A stretch of 64,000 bases of DNA from an uncultured Ruminococcus sp. (GCA_947624255.1 CANQJO010000002.1:124001-188000), one strand, 5' to 3'; shown: positions 7,076-16,183, counted from the stretch's first letter. Numbers and translations are program-made. The notes: a model not told the origin generated them from the letters alone.

Positions 7076-8359
7076 TTAACCGAGAGCTTTCAGCGCTCTC
7101 TGACCGATATCTTTTCTGTAGTGTGCGCCCTCAAAGGAGATCTTTTCAACTCCGTTGTAGGCGTTTTTCAGTGCGGCAGCAAGATCCTCACCACGGGCAG
7201 TGACACCGAGGACTCTTCCGCCGTTTGTGAGGAATTTATCGCCGTTAAGTTTAGTTCCGGCGTGGTAAACAGTACACTCATCAAGCTGACCTTTTTCGTT
7301 AAGACCGTTTATCTCCAAGCCTTTGGGATAGCTCTCGGGATATCCGCCGCTTGCCATAACTACACAGGCACAGCTTCCCTTATGCCATTTGATATCCGAT
7401 CCGGAGAGACGGTGCCGGCATACAGCTTCAAAAATTTCATACAGGTCGCCGTTCAGCATGGGCAGCACTACCTGAGTTTCGGGATCGCCGAAGCGGCAGT
7501 TATACTCTATCACCTTTGCGCCGTTCGGGGTGAGCATAAGTCCGAAGTAAAGACAGCCCTCAAAGGTACGCCCCTCAGCGTTCATGGCGTTCACGGTGGG
7601 GAGGAAGATCTTCTCCATGCACTCTTTAGCAACGTCCTCAGTGTAATACGGATTGGGAGAAAGCGTTCCCATGCCGCCGGTATTTAGCCCCTTGTCTCCG
7701 TCCAGCGCACGCTTGTGATCCATTGAGGAGATCATAGGAACTATAGTCTTTCCGTCAGTGAATGACAGCACCGAGACCTCCGGTCCGGTAAGAAATTCCT
7801 CGATAACGATGCGTGAGGAGCTTTTGCCGAATTTCAGCTCATCTATCATCTCGTGGACAGCTTTTACAGCCTCCTCTTCGTTCTGAGCGATTATCACTCC
7901 CTTGCCGAGAGCAAGACCATCTGCCTTAATTACAGCCGGATATGAATTCTGCTTTTTCAGGAATTTTACTGCGCTTTCGCTGTCTGTGAAAACCTCATAA
8001 AAAGCGGTGGGGATATTGTACTTCTTCATCAGCTCCTTTGAGAACACCTTTGAGCCTTCGATCATCGCCGCATTTGCCTTTGGACCGAAAACCATAAAGC
8101 CTTTAGCCTCCAAAGCGTCCGCCATTCCCATTACAAGAGGATCATCGGGAGCGACTACCACCATATCGGGAGAGAGCCTCTCCGCAAGAGCAACTACGCC
8201 GTCAATATCGGTCGCCCCCACATCGAAACATTGAGCATACTTTGCAATGCCGCCGTTTCCGGGAGTGCAGTATATTTTTCCTACGGACGGACTTTCGGCG
8301 AGCTTCATGATGATAGCGTGCTCTCTGCCGCCGCCGCCGACTACCAATACATTTTTCAC
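7076..8359 (-). CDS. purD: Phosphoribosylamine-glycine ligase (GAR synthetase)
   Basis: 427 residues. The ATP-grasp enzyme joins phosphoribosylamine and glycine in step 2 of purine synthesis. Seen are the N-terminal VLVVGGGGREHAI, the substrate loop STPGNGG-like YCTPGNGGIAKYA, the ATP-grasp stretch PAVIKADGLALGKGVIIA, DHKRALDGDKGLNTGGMG and EYNCRFGDPETQ. The start is a GTG with GGAGGAAAA before it. It follows the AICAR transformylase gene after a 148-base gap that holds a possible tiny lipoprotein gene. Confidence 0.96.
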   Translation of the reverse strand: MKNVLVVGGGGREHAIIMKLAESPSVGKIYCTPGNGGIAKYAQCFDVGATDIDGVVALAERLSPDMVVVAPDDPLVMGMADALEAKGFMVFGPKANAAMIEGSKVFSKELMKKYNIPTAFYEVFTDSESAVKFLKKQNSYPAVIKADGLALGKGVIIAQNEEEAVKAVHEMIDELKFGKSSSRIVIEEFLTGPEVSVLSFTDGKTIVPMISSMDHKRALDGDKGLNTGGMGTLSPNPYYTEDVAKECMEKIFLPTVNAMNAEGRTFEGCLYFGLMLTPNGAKVIEYNCRFGDPETQVVLPMLNGDLYEIFEAVCRHRLSGSDIKWHKGSCACVVMASGGYPESYPKGLEINGLNEKGQLDECTVYHAGTKLNGDKFLTNGGRVLGVTARGEDLAAALKNAYNGVEKISFEGAHYRKDIGQRALKALG

Positions 8360-8415
8360 AGATTTTCCTCCTTTTCTGTTTCAGACAGCATCGCACAATT
8401 TTTACGCTGCCGCCA

Positions 8416-8487
8416 TTATTTCATTTTTTCGCAGCCGGCAGCAGTGAAGATCATCACCGCTGCCGTAATTATTGCAGCATATCTCAT
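8416..8487 (-). CDS. Possible tiny lipoprotein (23 residues)
   Basis: In the gap between the AICAR transformylase gene and purD, an ATG preceded by AAGGGA opens a 23-codon frame reading MRYAAIITAAVMIFTAAGC followed by EKMK and a stop. A basic N terminus, a hydrophobic core and an AAGC lipobox-like end resemble a minimal lipoprotein of the entericidin kind. It is too short for the ORF track and has no supporting homology here; it could be chance. Confidence 0.33.
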   Translation of the reverse strand: MRYAAIITAAVMIFTAAGCEKMK

Positions 8488-8507
8488 AACAATGATCCCT
8501 TGAACTA

Positions 8508-9689
8508 TCAGTGGTGGAACAGCCTTATTCCCGTAAATGCCATAGCGATATTGTACTTGTTGCAGGTTTCTATAACGTTGTCATCACGGATAGAACCGCC
8601 CGGCTCTGCGATATACTCAACTCCCGATTTTCTTGCACGCTCGATATTGTCGCCGAACGGGAAGAATGCGTCAGAGCCGAGGCACACTTCCGTATTTTTA
8701 GCGATCCAAGCCTGCTTTTCCTCTCTTGTAAACACCTCCGGCTTTACCTTGAAGATCTTCTGCCACTCGCCCTCACGGAGAACGTCCTCATATTCGTCAC
8801 CGATGTAAACATCAATGGCATTGTCACGGTCGGCACGGCGTATCTCGTCAACGAATTGAAGTCCCATTACCTTTGGAGACTGTCTCAGCCACCAGTTATC
8901 GGCTTTCTGACCGGCAAGGCGTGTGCAGTGTATTCTTGACTGCTGACCTGCTCCGATACCGATAGCCTGACCGTCCTTGACATAGCATACGGAGTTTGAC
9001 TGCGTATATTTCAGCGTGATGAGAGAGATGAGCAGGTCGTCTTTTTTATCATCGGGGATATCCTTATTCTCTGTGACGATATTTGCAAGCAGCTCACGGT
9101 TGATATCAAGCTCGTTGCGTCCCTGTTCAAATGAGACGCCGTAAACCTGCTTTGTCTCAATGGGAGCAGGCTTGTAGTTTTCGTCAATTCTGAGAATACA
9201 GTATGTACCCTTTCTCTTTGATTTGAGTATCTCCAGAGCCTCCGGCTCGTAGCCGGGAGCGATTATGCCGTCAGAGACTTCACGCTGTATCATTTTTGCA
9301 GTGCATACATCGACCGTATCGGAGAGGGCGATAAAGTCCCCGTATGAGGACATTCTGTCAGCACCTCTTGCTCTTGCGTAAGCACTTGCGAGGGGAGTAA
9401 GCTCTCCAAGATCGTCGACCCAATAGATTTTTTTAAGGTCATCGGAGAGCGGTCTTCCGATAGCTGCTCCGGCAGGGGAGACGTGCTTGAACGAGGTCGC
9501 CGCACACACTCCCGTAGCTGCTTTAAGCTCTTTTACAAGCTGCCAACCGTTCAGAGCATCGAGCAGATTGATGTAGCCGGGCTTTCCGCACAGCACCTCA
9601 ATGGGAAGCTCCGAGCCGTCAGCCATATACACTCTTGACGGCTTCTGGTTGGGATTACAGCCGTATTTTAACTGCATTTCATTTGACAT
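8508..9689 (-). CDS. purH: Stand-alone AICAR transformylase (PurH C-terminal domain type)
   Basis: 393 residues, corresponding only to the AICAR formyltransferase half of PurH. It contains KYGCNPNQKPSRVY, the catalytic region ATSFKHVSPAGAAIG, YTQSNSVCYVKDGQAIGIGAGQQSRIHCT, and the C-terminal GSIRDDNVIETCNKYNIAMAFTGIRLFHH. There is no N-terminal MGS-type IMP cyclohydrolase domain; the normal fusion is about 510 residues. It transfers the formyl group of 10-formyl-THF to AICAR. The missing cyclohydrolase is supplied by the PurO-like gene 84 bases upstream. Confidence 0.93.
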   Translation of the reverse strand: MSNEMQLKYGCNPNQKPSRVYMADGSELPIEVLCGKPGYINLLDALNGWQLVKELKAATGVCAATSFKHVSPAGAAIGRPLSDDLKKIYWVDDLGELTPLASAYARARGADRMSSYGDFIALSDTVDVCTAKMIQREVSDGIIAPGYEPEALEILKSKRKGTYCILRIDENYKPAPIETKQVYGVSFEQGRNELDINRELLANIVTENKDIPDDKKDDLLISLITLKYTQSNSVCYVKDGQAIGIGAGQQSRIHCTRLAGQKADNWWLRQSPKVMGLQFVDEIRRADRDNAIDVYIGDEYEDVLREGEWQKIFKVKPEVFTREEKQAWIAKNTEVCLGSDAFFPFGDNIERARKSGVEYIAEPGGSIRDDNVIETCNKYNIAMAFTGIRLFHH

Positions 9690-9773
9690 AATAATGTCCT
9701 CCTTGTTTGTTTTTTATCAGCCTTGATCATCGTCACGTGAGTCCGGATCAACAGTTCGTTTATTCGTATCCTT

Positions 9774-10487
9774 TTACTTGTTTTTGTTTATTATTCGTGT
9801 CTGTACCGCACCTGTTTCAAGCTCCACATAGCGGACAAAAAGTGAGACTTTGTTATCAGCGTTGAGGTTTTCCCAGATCATACCGGTAAAGCTGTCGATG
9901 TCGCCCGAAATTCCCACGAGCTTAGGCTCTCCCTCAAAGCTGGGCAGAGGTGAACCGTCACCCATGTAGGTGTGGATAAAGTGTCCCTCGCCGGCAATCG
10001 GGCATTTATAGGAGAATGTGAACCTCCGGCACGAGGAAGGATCGCCGTCTGCGCTTTTCAGTATCGACATTGCATAGTTGAATGCGCTGCCCTCAAAGCG
10101 GAGTATTCCCGAAATTCTGGGAGTGTAGTTGGGAGCATCGTCTTCAAACTCTCTTGTTCGGAGAGCCTGCTCAAAGGTGAACTGCTTATCCATAAGCTCG
10201 TAGATAGTATCCGTCTGGTCGCCGTTTGTGACGATGAGCTTATTTCCCAGAACTCTCACGGGAGCGTAGATTATCAGGTGAGGATCGGAGAGCTTGCTCT
10301 CGTCAAATGCTTGTGTACGTATGCCGTCTCCATCCTCAACGAAAATACGATTGCGGCTGTTTTCGCTTCTTCCCATGATGAAGTAGGCAGCGACAGCATA
10401 TTTGCCGTCCTCGGTCTTGCCGATGACTATTCCCCGGCCGGGGTATGCGTTTGAGGAGAGCTCGGCTGCGATGTCAAGTTTTTTCAT
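9774..10487 (-). CDS. purO: IMP cyclohydrolase, PurO type
   Basis: A 237-residue protein of the archaeal-type IMP cyclohydrolase family, which closes the ring of FAICAR to IMP, the last step of de novo purine synthesis. Typical stretches are SNAYPGRGIVIGKT, AAYFIMGRSENSRNRIF, DPHLIIYAPVR, NYTPRISGIL and GEGHFIHTYMGDGSPLPSF. Its place next to a transformylase lacking the cyclohydrolase domain supports the call strongly. The ATG has an AGGAGG site; the gene follows the CmpB-like gene by 12 bases. Confidence 0.9.
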   Translation of the reverse strand: MKKLDIAAELSSNAYPGRGIVIGKTEDGKYAVAAYFIMGRSENSRNRIFVEDGDGIRTQAFDESKLSDPHLIIYAPVRVLGNKLIVTNGDQTDTIYELMDKQFTFEQALRTREFEDDAPNYTPRISGILRFEGSAFNYAMSILKSADGDPSSCRRFTFSYKCPIAGEGHFIHTYMGDGSPLPSFEGEPKLVGISGDIDSFTGMIWENLNADNKVSLFVRYVELETGAVQTRIINKNK

Positions 10488-10499
10488 AGTGAAAACCTC

Positions 10500-11063
10500 C
10501 TATTTGATTATGAATGTATAAACACAGTCGGCGGCGACTATGACTATTACCGCAACTGTTATTATATTCAGAGTTTTGCGCTCCGGTTTTGAGAGTATCC
10601 GATTGAAAATCGGTTGGACGATATACATGAAGATCGTTCCTCCGAGACCGAAACGAAGTGAAGTGGATAAGGCTATTCTTGCCTGAAAATTGTATTTGTA
10701 CCGTTCATATGTCTGCCACGGCCACGCTCCGGTCGCTGCTTCAAGTATGTAGCTTGCGGCAAGTTCGATAAGAGTTGCCACTGCCGTACACCCGACGAAG
10801 ATAATGACCGGCTTTACGAAATTCAGCCGTTTTACGTCTTTTTTTCTCATAAGAGCACCGAAACAGACAAGGAACGTCAAAGCTCCCACGCCGTAAACGG
10901 GGCAGTACGGTCCGAATAGTACGCCTCTGTTTGAGAATCCCCAACGGTAGATGAATGTCTCTAAGACCACCTCATAGCACCAACCGAGTACAGCGTACAT
11001 CCAAAAGCAGAGGAAATACTTCTGAAAGAGCTGTTTTTCCTTTATTTCGGCAAGCTTCATCAT
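10500..11063 (-). CDS. CmpB-like membrane protein (putative ABC-transporter type IV family)
   Basis: 187 residues with about five membrane segments. The FWMYAVLGWCYEVVLETF opening and GVLFGPYCPVYGVGALTFLV are the hallmarks of a widespread Firmicute family annotated as putative ABC-transporter type IV. Its activity is unknown. The ATG overlaps the purN stop codon by four bases, tying it to the purine genes by translation, but whether it works with them is not clear. Confidence 0.8.
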   Translation of the reverse strand: MMKLAEIKEKQLFQKYFLCFWMYAVLGWCYEVVLETFIYRWGFSNRGVLFGPYCPVYGVGALTFLVCFGALMRKKDVKRLNFVKPVIIFVGCTAVATLIELAASYILEAATGAWPWQTYERYKYNFQARIALSTSLRFGLGGTIFMYIVQPIFNRILSKPERKTLNIITVAVIVIVAADCVYTFIIK

Positions 11064-11683
11064 TTTATGACCGCCTTGCCGTCAACTATATTGATTCTGT
11101 CCTGACAGAAGAGTGAGACTGCCTCGGGGAGTATCTTCCACTCAGCCTGCTCCATTATCCTCTTCTGGAGCGTCTGTGGAGTGTCGTCCGCCATGACTTC
11201 AACGGCTTTCTGGAGGATTATCGCTCCTGCATCGGCTTTCTCGTTCACAAAGTGGACGGTCGCACCGCTTATCTTCACGCCGTAGTCAAGTGCCGCCTGA
11301 TGAACTCTCAGCCCGTAGAAACCCTCGCCGCAGAATGAGGGGATAAGTGCCGGGTGGACATTTATTATCCTGTAGGCGTACTCCTTTGTGACACACTCAT
11401 CAAGTATCGTCATAAATCCTGCAAGCACAACAAGATCGGCATTTTCCTCGTTGAGAGCGTTCAGTATCGCCTTGCTGTAGGAGAGACTGTCAGCGTACTC
11501 ACGGCGTGGGAGCACACGGGTGCCGATGCCGTTTTTCGCTGCCCGTTCAAGAGCGTATGCCTTGGGATTCGAGGAGATCACGCAGGTGATGCTTCCGTTC
11601 TTTATTATTCCCGATTTTTCCGCATCTATAAGTGCCTGAAGATTTGTTCCGCCTCCCGACACAAGAACGACTATTTTTTTCAT
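11060..11683 (-). CDS. purN: Phosphoribosylglycinamide formyltransferase (10-formyl-THF dependent)
   Basis: 207 residues, the normal PurN length. It formylates GAR to FGAR. Visible are the N-terminal VLVSGGGTNLQALIDA, ISSNPKAYALERA, VLAGFMTIL with folate-binding residues, the catalytic NVHPALIPSF with the essential His, and GATVHFVNEKADAGAIILQ with the Asp. The ATG overlaps the end of the upstream DUF3592 gene by four bases and has a GGAGG site. Confidence 0.95.
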   Translation of the reverse strand: MKKIVVLVSGGGTNLQALIDAEKSGIIKNGSITCVISSNPKAYALERAAKNGIGTRVLPRREYADSLSYSKAILNALNEENADLVVLAGFMTILDECVTKEYAYRIINVHPALIPSFCGEGFYGLRVHQAALDYGVKISGATVHFVNEKADAGAIILQKAVEVMADDTPQTLQKRIMEQAEWKILPEAVSLFCQDRINIVDGKAVIK

Positions 11684-12108
11684 AGTGATCCTCCGATAAC
11701 AATTATTCCGGAAGCAAAAGCGAGTGCTCCCATTATCACTAAAGCCTTGGCATTTTTTGACCGCTTGAATTCATTGCCGAGAAAAAATTCCTTCGGCTTA
11801 TTTATGTCAACGAGTATATTTATGGTGTCTCCGACCTTGAAATTTATCTGATCTCTCAGCATCAGTGACACATAATGCGCCTTGATGAGCGTATCTTCAA
11901 GGAAGTATTCCACCTCCGGACAGTAAGAGCTGTACGGAAAAGAGGGAGCGCTGCTCACAATTGGACGTATTTTCGTCACCGTTGCCTGAAATGTTTCAAG
12001 CTCTGCATTTTTCAGCTTATTGGAGTAATAGATATTCACGATCCCCGCAGCCATCACTACGAAGCCGACCATTAAACATGAAAATCCCCAAATAATATAT
12101 GAGTGCAT
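11680..12108 (-). CDS. DUF3592-type membrane protein
   Basis: 142 residues: a membrane segment at about 5-27, a beta-rich extracytoplasmic or cytoplasmic domain with CPEVEYFLEDTLIKAHY and GDTINILVDINKPKEFFL, and a second membrane segment at about 120-140. That layout fits DUF3592. Function unknown. It is the copy nearest purN and overlaps it. Confidence 0.7.
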   Translation of the reverse strand: MHSYIIWGFSCLMVGFVVMAAGIVNIYYSNKLKNAELETFQATVTKIRPIVSSAPSFPYSSYCPEVEYFLEDTLIKAHYVSLMLRDQINFKVGDTINILVDINKPKEFFLGNEFKRSKNAKALVIMGALAFASGIIVIGGSL

Positions 12109-12120
12109 ATTTTTCCCCTT

Positions 12121-12582
12121 TCATGATGCTATCCTGATTATGAGGAGGATAACAGCCGCACAGCCTCCGTACAGGATAAATCGGGCGTAATCGCTTGTTA
12201 ATTCATTTTCACGTCCTGCAAAATAAAAGAACATGGGATCATCAGGCGAGTAGCATATCATCTCTTCACTGCCTATTTCAAGCTGTTCGTGACGTGAGCC
12301 TACCGTATATACCGAGGAGATCTCTCTGCCCTCCTCTGTTTCGTATGCGACAATAGGAAAAACGTCCTTTGCCTTTGAGGTGTGATAGCCGGTGACTGTG
12401 CCGTAAACGGCAACGCTGTCACGGAGTTTTCTCCTGATGATGAATATGTGGTACGCAAAAAGTGCTGCCATTATCAGATAGACGATGAGCAGACCGTCGA
12501 TTAGTCTGCCCTTTCGCATAAAAACGCCAAGAATGACCATAGCTGCGGCAGCCGTGACCATATCAGCGGTATTGACTTTCAT
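12121..12582 (-). CDS. DUF3592-type membrane protein
   Basis: 153 residues with two membrane segments near the N terminus (about 8-24 and 28-46), a beta domain with PIVAYETEEGREISSVYTVG and EEMICYSPDDPMFFYFAG, and a C-terminal membrane segment. It appears to be a diverged paralogue of the downstream gene 11680-12108. Function unknown; 12 bases separate the two. Confidence 0.7.
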   Translation of the reverse strand: MKVNTADMVTAAAAMVILGVFMRKGRLIDGLLIVYLIMAALFAYHIFIIRRKLRDSVAVYGTVTGYHTSKAKDVFPIVAYETEEGREISSVYTVGSRHEQLEIGSEEMICYSPDDPMFFYFAGRENELTSDYARFILYGGCAAVILLIIRIAS

Positions 12583-12660
12583 ACAGAGTACACCCCCGTT
12601 TTTAACTCATAGTCCGCTCCGGCAGAGCTTCATCGTTCAACCGATGAGCAGGTATCCCGA

Positions 12661-12925
12661 TCATGCAAGCATACTGCCCCAAATCATGAACGACCCGAGA
12701 AATATCAGCACAGCCGCTGCAAGAATTTTATATACAACTTCTCTTATACGGAAGCCTTTCTTTGAGTGATAATAAATTTCGTCCGTTTTTTTCGGATCAT
12801 ACCTTATAGTTACAGCCGTATGGGATCCGTACATCTGAAATGCGTTTCCTGCCCTGATGTATGCCCGCAGCAATTAAGCAGTATACCAAGCAGCACGATA
12901 ATGCTGCCCGATATATTAAGTATGT
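12661..12925 (-). pseudogene. Broken third DUF3592-like gene
   Basis: The 70-residue ORF at 12661-12873 carries only the end of a DUF3592 protein: TAVTIRYDPKKTDEIYYH then a membrane segment. Just upstream, in another frame, lies a stretch reading LNISGSIIVLLGILLNCCG, which looks like the N-terminal membrane segment of the same gene. The central beta domain is missing and the frames do not join, so this looks like a degraded copy beside two intact paralogues. Confidence 0.5.
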
Positions 12926-13960
12926 TCAGCAAATAATTACTCCGTCTTCGGACTGCACCAGTTCACCGAGTATATATGCCTCCTCACCGGCAGATCTGAG
13001 GATCTCAACAGCCTTGTCAGCATCCGACTTATCCACACAGGCGATCATTCCCACGCCCATATTGAACGTATTGAACATATCTCTTTCGGGAATATTTCCG
13101 GTGCGTGCGATAAGGTTGAAAATAGGCAGTATCTGCACGGCATTGCGCTCTATTTTTGCTGAGAGACCGGCAGGCAGGCTGCGTGGGATATTCTCATAGA
13201 ATCCGCCGCCCGTTATGTGGGAGAGCGATTTCACGGTGACGCTTTCAATGAGAGCCGTCACTGCCTTGACGTATATCCTCGTGGGAGTAAGCAGGCACTC
13301 ACCGAGAGTCATTCCCAGATCGTCAAAATGAACGCCGAGAGTCTGTTTATTCACATCAAAAACATTTCTCACGAGCGAAAATCCGTTGGAGTGTACGCCG
13401 CTTGAACGTATGGCGATAAGTACATCTCCGGCTTTCTGAGTTTCCGGCTTGAGGAGCTTATCCTTATCGGCGATGCCTACCGAAAATCCGGCAAGGTCGT
13501 ACTCGTCCTCCGGCATAAGGCCGGGATGCTCGGCAGTTTCACCGCCGATGAGTGCACAGCCTGCCTGAACGCAGCCCTCCGCAACGCCGGAGACTATCTC
13601 TGCGATCTTTTCGGGGATATTTTTTCCACAGGCGATATAGTCAAGGAAAAACAGCGGTTTTGCACCGCAGCATATGATGTCGTTCACACACATTGCAACG
13701 CAGTCGATACCGACGGTATCGTGCTTGTCAAGAATGAATGCGAGCTTTATCTTTGTGCCTACGCCGTCAGTTCCCGAAACGAGGACGGGAGCTTTCATAC
13801 CTGCGATATCAGGCTCAAAAAGACCGCCGAAGCCGCCTATTCCGGAAGAGCCTTTTACAGCCGTTCTTGCGATGTGGGCTTTCATCAGCTCAACAGCCTT
13901 GTATCCGGCAGTAACGTCAACTCCTGCCTTTTTGTAGCTTTCAGAGTAACTGTTATTCAT
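12926..13960 (-). CDS. purM: Phosphoribosylformylglycinamidine cyclo-ligase (AIR synthetase)
   Basis: 344 residues. It converts FGAM to AIR with ATP (step 5). Motifs include YKKAGVDVTAGYKAV, VSGTDGVGTKIKLAF, GIDCVAMCVNDIICCGAKPLFFLDYIACG with the dimer and metal-binding region, GGETAEHPG and LSHITGGGFYENIPR. An AAAGGAGG site precedes the start, 12 bases after purF. Confidence 0.96.
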   Translation of the reverse strand: MNNSYSESYKKAGVDVTAGYKAVELMKAHIARTAVKGSSGIGGFGGLFEPDIAGMKAPVLVSGTDGVGTKIKLAFILDKHDTVGIDCVAMCVNDIICCGAKPLFFLDYIACGKNIPEKIAEIVSGVAEGCVQAGCALIGGETAEHPGLMPEDEYDLAGFSVGIADKDKLLKPETQKAGDVLIAIRSSGVHSNGFSLVRNVFDVNKQTLGVHFDDLGMTLGECLLTPTRIYVKAVTALIESVTVKSLSHITGGGFYENIPRSLPAGLSAKIERNAVQILPIFNLIARTGNIPERDMFNTFNMGVGMIACVDKSDADKAVEILRSAGEEAYILGELVQSEDGVIIC

Positions 13961-13972
13961 AAAAACCTCCTT

Positions 13973-15397
13973 TTATTCTCTGCCGCTCCAGCAGTATGAG
14001 CAGAGATCACACTCCGGCAGTCCCACTGCTCTGACAGTACCTTCAAGAGTCTGAAACTCCAGTGAGGTGAGTTTCAGTCTGCGGCAGATCTCGTCTCTGA
14101 GCCTTCTGCCTCTCTCGGTGTCGGAGCTGATGTATTCCGCAATGTGCTCCACGCCCTTGCCGCCCTCCAGCTCGTTGATTATCCGGCGTGCGATAAGCTC
14201 CATTTCCGAGGTGCTTCTGGAGAAATTCAGGTATTTGCAGCCGTACATTATAGGAGGACAGGCTGAACGCATATGTACCTCCTTTGCACCGTGTTCATAG
14301 AGAAACTCCACTGTTTCACGCATTTGTGTGCCACGTACGATGCTGTCATCAACGAAAAGCAGCTTCTTGCCGTATATAAGCTCATGGACGGGGATCAGCT
14401 TCATTTTTGCCACCTGATTGCGGATCGTCTGATTGGTGGGCATAAAGCTCCTTGGCCATGTGGGAGTGTATTTTACAAAGGGGCGTGCAAACGGGATACC
14501 GCTCCTGTTGGCGTATCCGATAGCGTGAGGCGTACCGGAATCCGGCACTCCGCAAACGTAGTCCACATCGGGAAGTCTGCCTGCTTTTATGTCGTTTTCA
14601 GCCATGATCTCGCCGTTGCGGGTCCTCATGGTCTCAACGGTGACTCCCTCATAAACGGCGTTCGGATAACCGTAGTACGTCCACAGAAAGGTGCAGATCT
14701 TCATTTTTGACGGATCGCCCTCGCTGAGTGTCTCGCAGCTTTCGGCAGTGATGCGGACGATCTCACCCGGGCAAAGCTCACGGTATGTATCGTAGCCCAA
14801 TTTCTGGAAAGCGAATGATTCCGATGAGAGACAGAAACCGTCGCTGCGTTTTCCGATTATGATAGGGAGTCTGCCGGCGATGTCTCTTGCAGCGATGATC
14901 TCCTCGCCGGTGAGGATCATAAGCGACATTGTGCCCTCGATCCTGCTTTGCGCATAGCGGATACCCTCGGTAAAGGAATTCTTCTGTGCGATCAGAGCGG
15001 CAATAAGGTCGCCTGAGTTGATGCTGCCGCTGCTCATTGCCTCGAAGTTGGGGCAGCCGTTTTCAAGAAGCTCCTGCACGAGAGCATCGGCATTCCTGAT
15101 TATACCTATTGAGCAGATAGCGTAAAGTCCGAGTTTTGACCTGACGAGTATCGGCTGAGGATCTGTATCGCTGATACAGCCTATGCAGATCTTGCCCCTC
15201 ATTTTAGCGACATCGTCCTCAAACTTAGTCCTGAAAGGAGAGTTTTCGATGCTGTGGATATTTCTCTGAAAGCCAAGCTCCGGAGAGTACGAGGTCATGC
15301 CGCCTCGTCTTGTTCCAAGATGCGAGTGATAGTCCGTACCGAAGAAAACATCGGTAATGCAGTCATTTTTTGAAGCTGCGCCAAAAAAACCGCCCAT
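13973..15397 (-). CDS. purF: Amidophosphoribosyltransferase-like protein lacking the N-terminal Cys
   Basis: 474 residues with the two PurF domains: an N-terminal class II glutamine amidotransferase fold (FFGTDYHSHLGTRRGGM) and a C-terminal phosphoribosyltransferase domain with the PRPP loop LLFVDDSIVRGTQMRETV. CDLCSYCW near the C terminus could contribute to the Fe-S site known in Bacillus PurF. The protein begins MGGFFGAAS where active PurF proteins have a Cys as residue 2, the nucleophile for glutaminase activity. It may use free ammonia, partner another glutaminase or have another role. It sits in the pur run between purC and purM. Confidence 0.85.
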   Translation of the reverse strand: MGGFFGAASKNDCITDVFFGTDYHSHLGTRRGGMTSYSPELGFQRNIHSIENSPFRTKFEDDVAKMRGKICIGCISDTDPQPILVRSKLGLYAICSIGIIRNADALVQELLENGCPNFEAMSSGSINSGDLIAALIAQKNSFTEGIRYAQSRIEGTMSLMILTGEEIIAARDIAGRLPIIIGKRSDGFCLSSESFAFQKLGYDTYRELCPGEIVRITAESCETLSEGDPSKMKICTFLWTYYGYPNAVYEGVTVETMRTRNGEIMAENDIKAGRLPDVDYVCGVPDSGTPHAIGYANRSGIPFARPFVKYTPTWPRSFMPTNQTIRNQVAKMKLIPVHELIYGKKLLFVDDSIVRGTQMRETVEFLYEHGAKEVHMRSACPPIMYGCKYLNFSRSTSEMELIARRIINELEGGKGVEHIAEYISSDTERGRRLRDEICRRLKLTSLEFQTLEGTVRAVGLPECDLCSYCWSGRE

Positions 15398-15401
15398 TGT
15401 A

Positions 15402-16118
15402 TTATTCTCCCATAAGTCTCTTCATGATCTCTTGATAAGCCTCTTCAACGCCGCCCATATCTCTGCGGAAGCGATCCTTGTCAAGCTTTTCGTGAGTGGT
15501 GCTGTCCCAGAAGCGGCAGGTGTCGGGAGAGATCTCATCGGCAAGAATAATGTCATCGTGGAAGCGTCCGAATTCTATTTTGAAGTCAATGAGGTCGATG
15601 TTGAGCTTCTTGAAGAAATTCACCATAAACTGATTTATGCGGAGGGCATAGTCTGTGATCTTTGCGATCTCCTCCTTTGTGGCAAGTCCCAGAGCGAGAG
15701 CGTAGTAGTCGTTGATAAACGGATCGCCGAGATCGTCATTCTTGTAGCTGAATTCAAGTATGGGAGTGAGGAGCGCCTTGCCCTCTTCAACGCCCATGCG
15801 CTTTGAAAAGCTGCCGGCTGCGACATTTCTCACAATGACCTCAAGCGGAACGATAGAGACTTTTTTAACGATAGTCTCTCTGTCGCTGATCTCCTCCACA
15901 AGGTGAGTTGGAATGCCCTCTTTTTCCAGCATTTTGAACATATAGTTCGTCATCTTGTTGTTGATAACGCCCTTACCGGATATCGTTCCCTTTTTTTCGC
16001 CGTTGAACGCTGTGGCATCGTCCTTGTAATCTACGATGACCATATCGGGATCGTTTGTTGCAAAGACTTTTTTAGCCTTTCCCTCATAGAGCTGCTCCTT
16101 TTTAACGATGTTTTCCAT
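15402..16118 (-). CDS. purC: SAICAR synthetase
   Basis: 238 residues. It joins CAIR and aspartate using ATP. Recognised by [36 protein letters not shown], the [17 protein letters not shown] signature and the C-terminal [30 protein letters not shown]. The ATG at 16118 has an AGGAGG site; the ORF extension to 16187 overlaps the upstream gene and has no support. purF starts 4 bases after the stop. Confidence 0.96.
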   Translation of the reverse strand: MENIVKKEQLYEGKAKKVFATNDPDMVIVDYKDDATAFNGEKKGTISGKGVINNKMTNYMFKMLEKEGIPTHLVEEISDRETIVKKVSIVPLEVIVRNVAAGSFSKRMGVEEGKALLTPILEFSYKNDDLGDPFINDYYALALGLATKEEIAKITDYALRINQFMVNFFKKLNIDLIDFKIEFGRFHDDIILADEISPDTCRFWDSTTHEKLDKDRFRRDMGGVEEAYQEIMKRLMGE

Positions 16119-16183
16119 TTTAATAGACCTCCTGAGAATTACATGAAATATATACAAGTCCTTTTTATCGGACAGGTAAGCGA

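Noticed and set aside
12861-13199. Plus-strand ORF of 112 residues over the end of purM
   Set aside because: Antisense to purM with no ribosome site.
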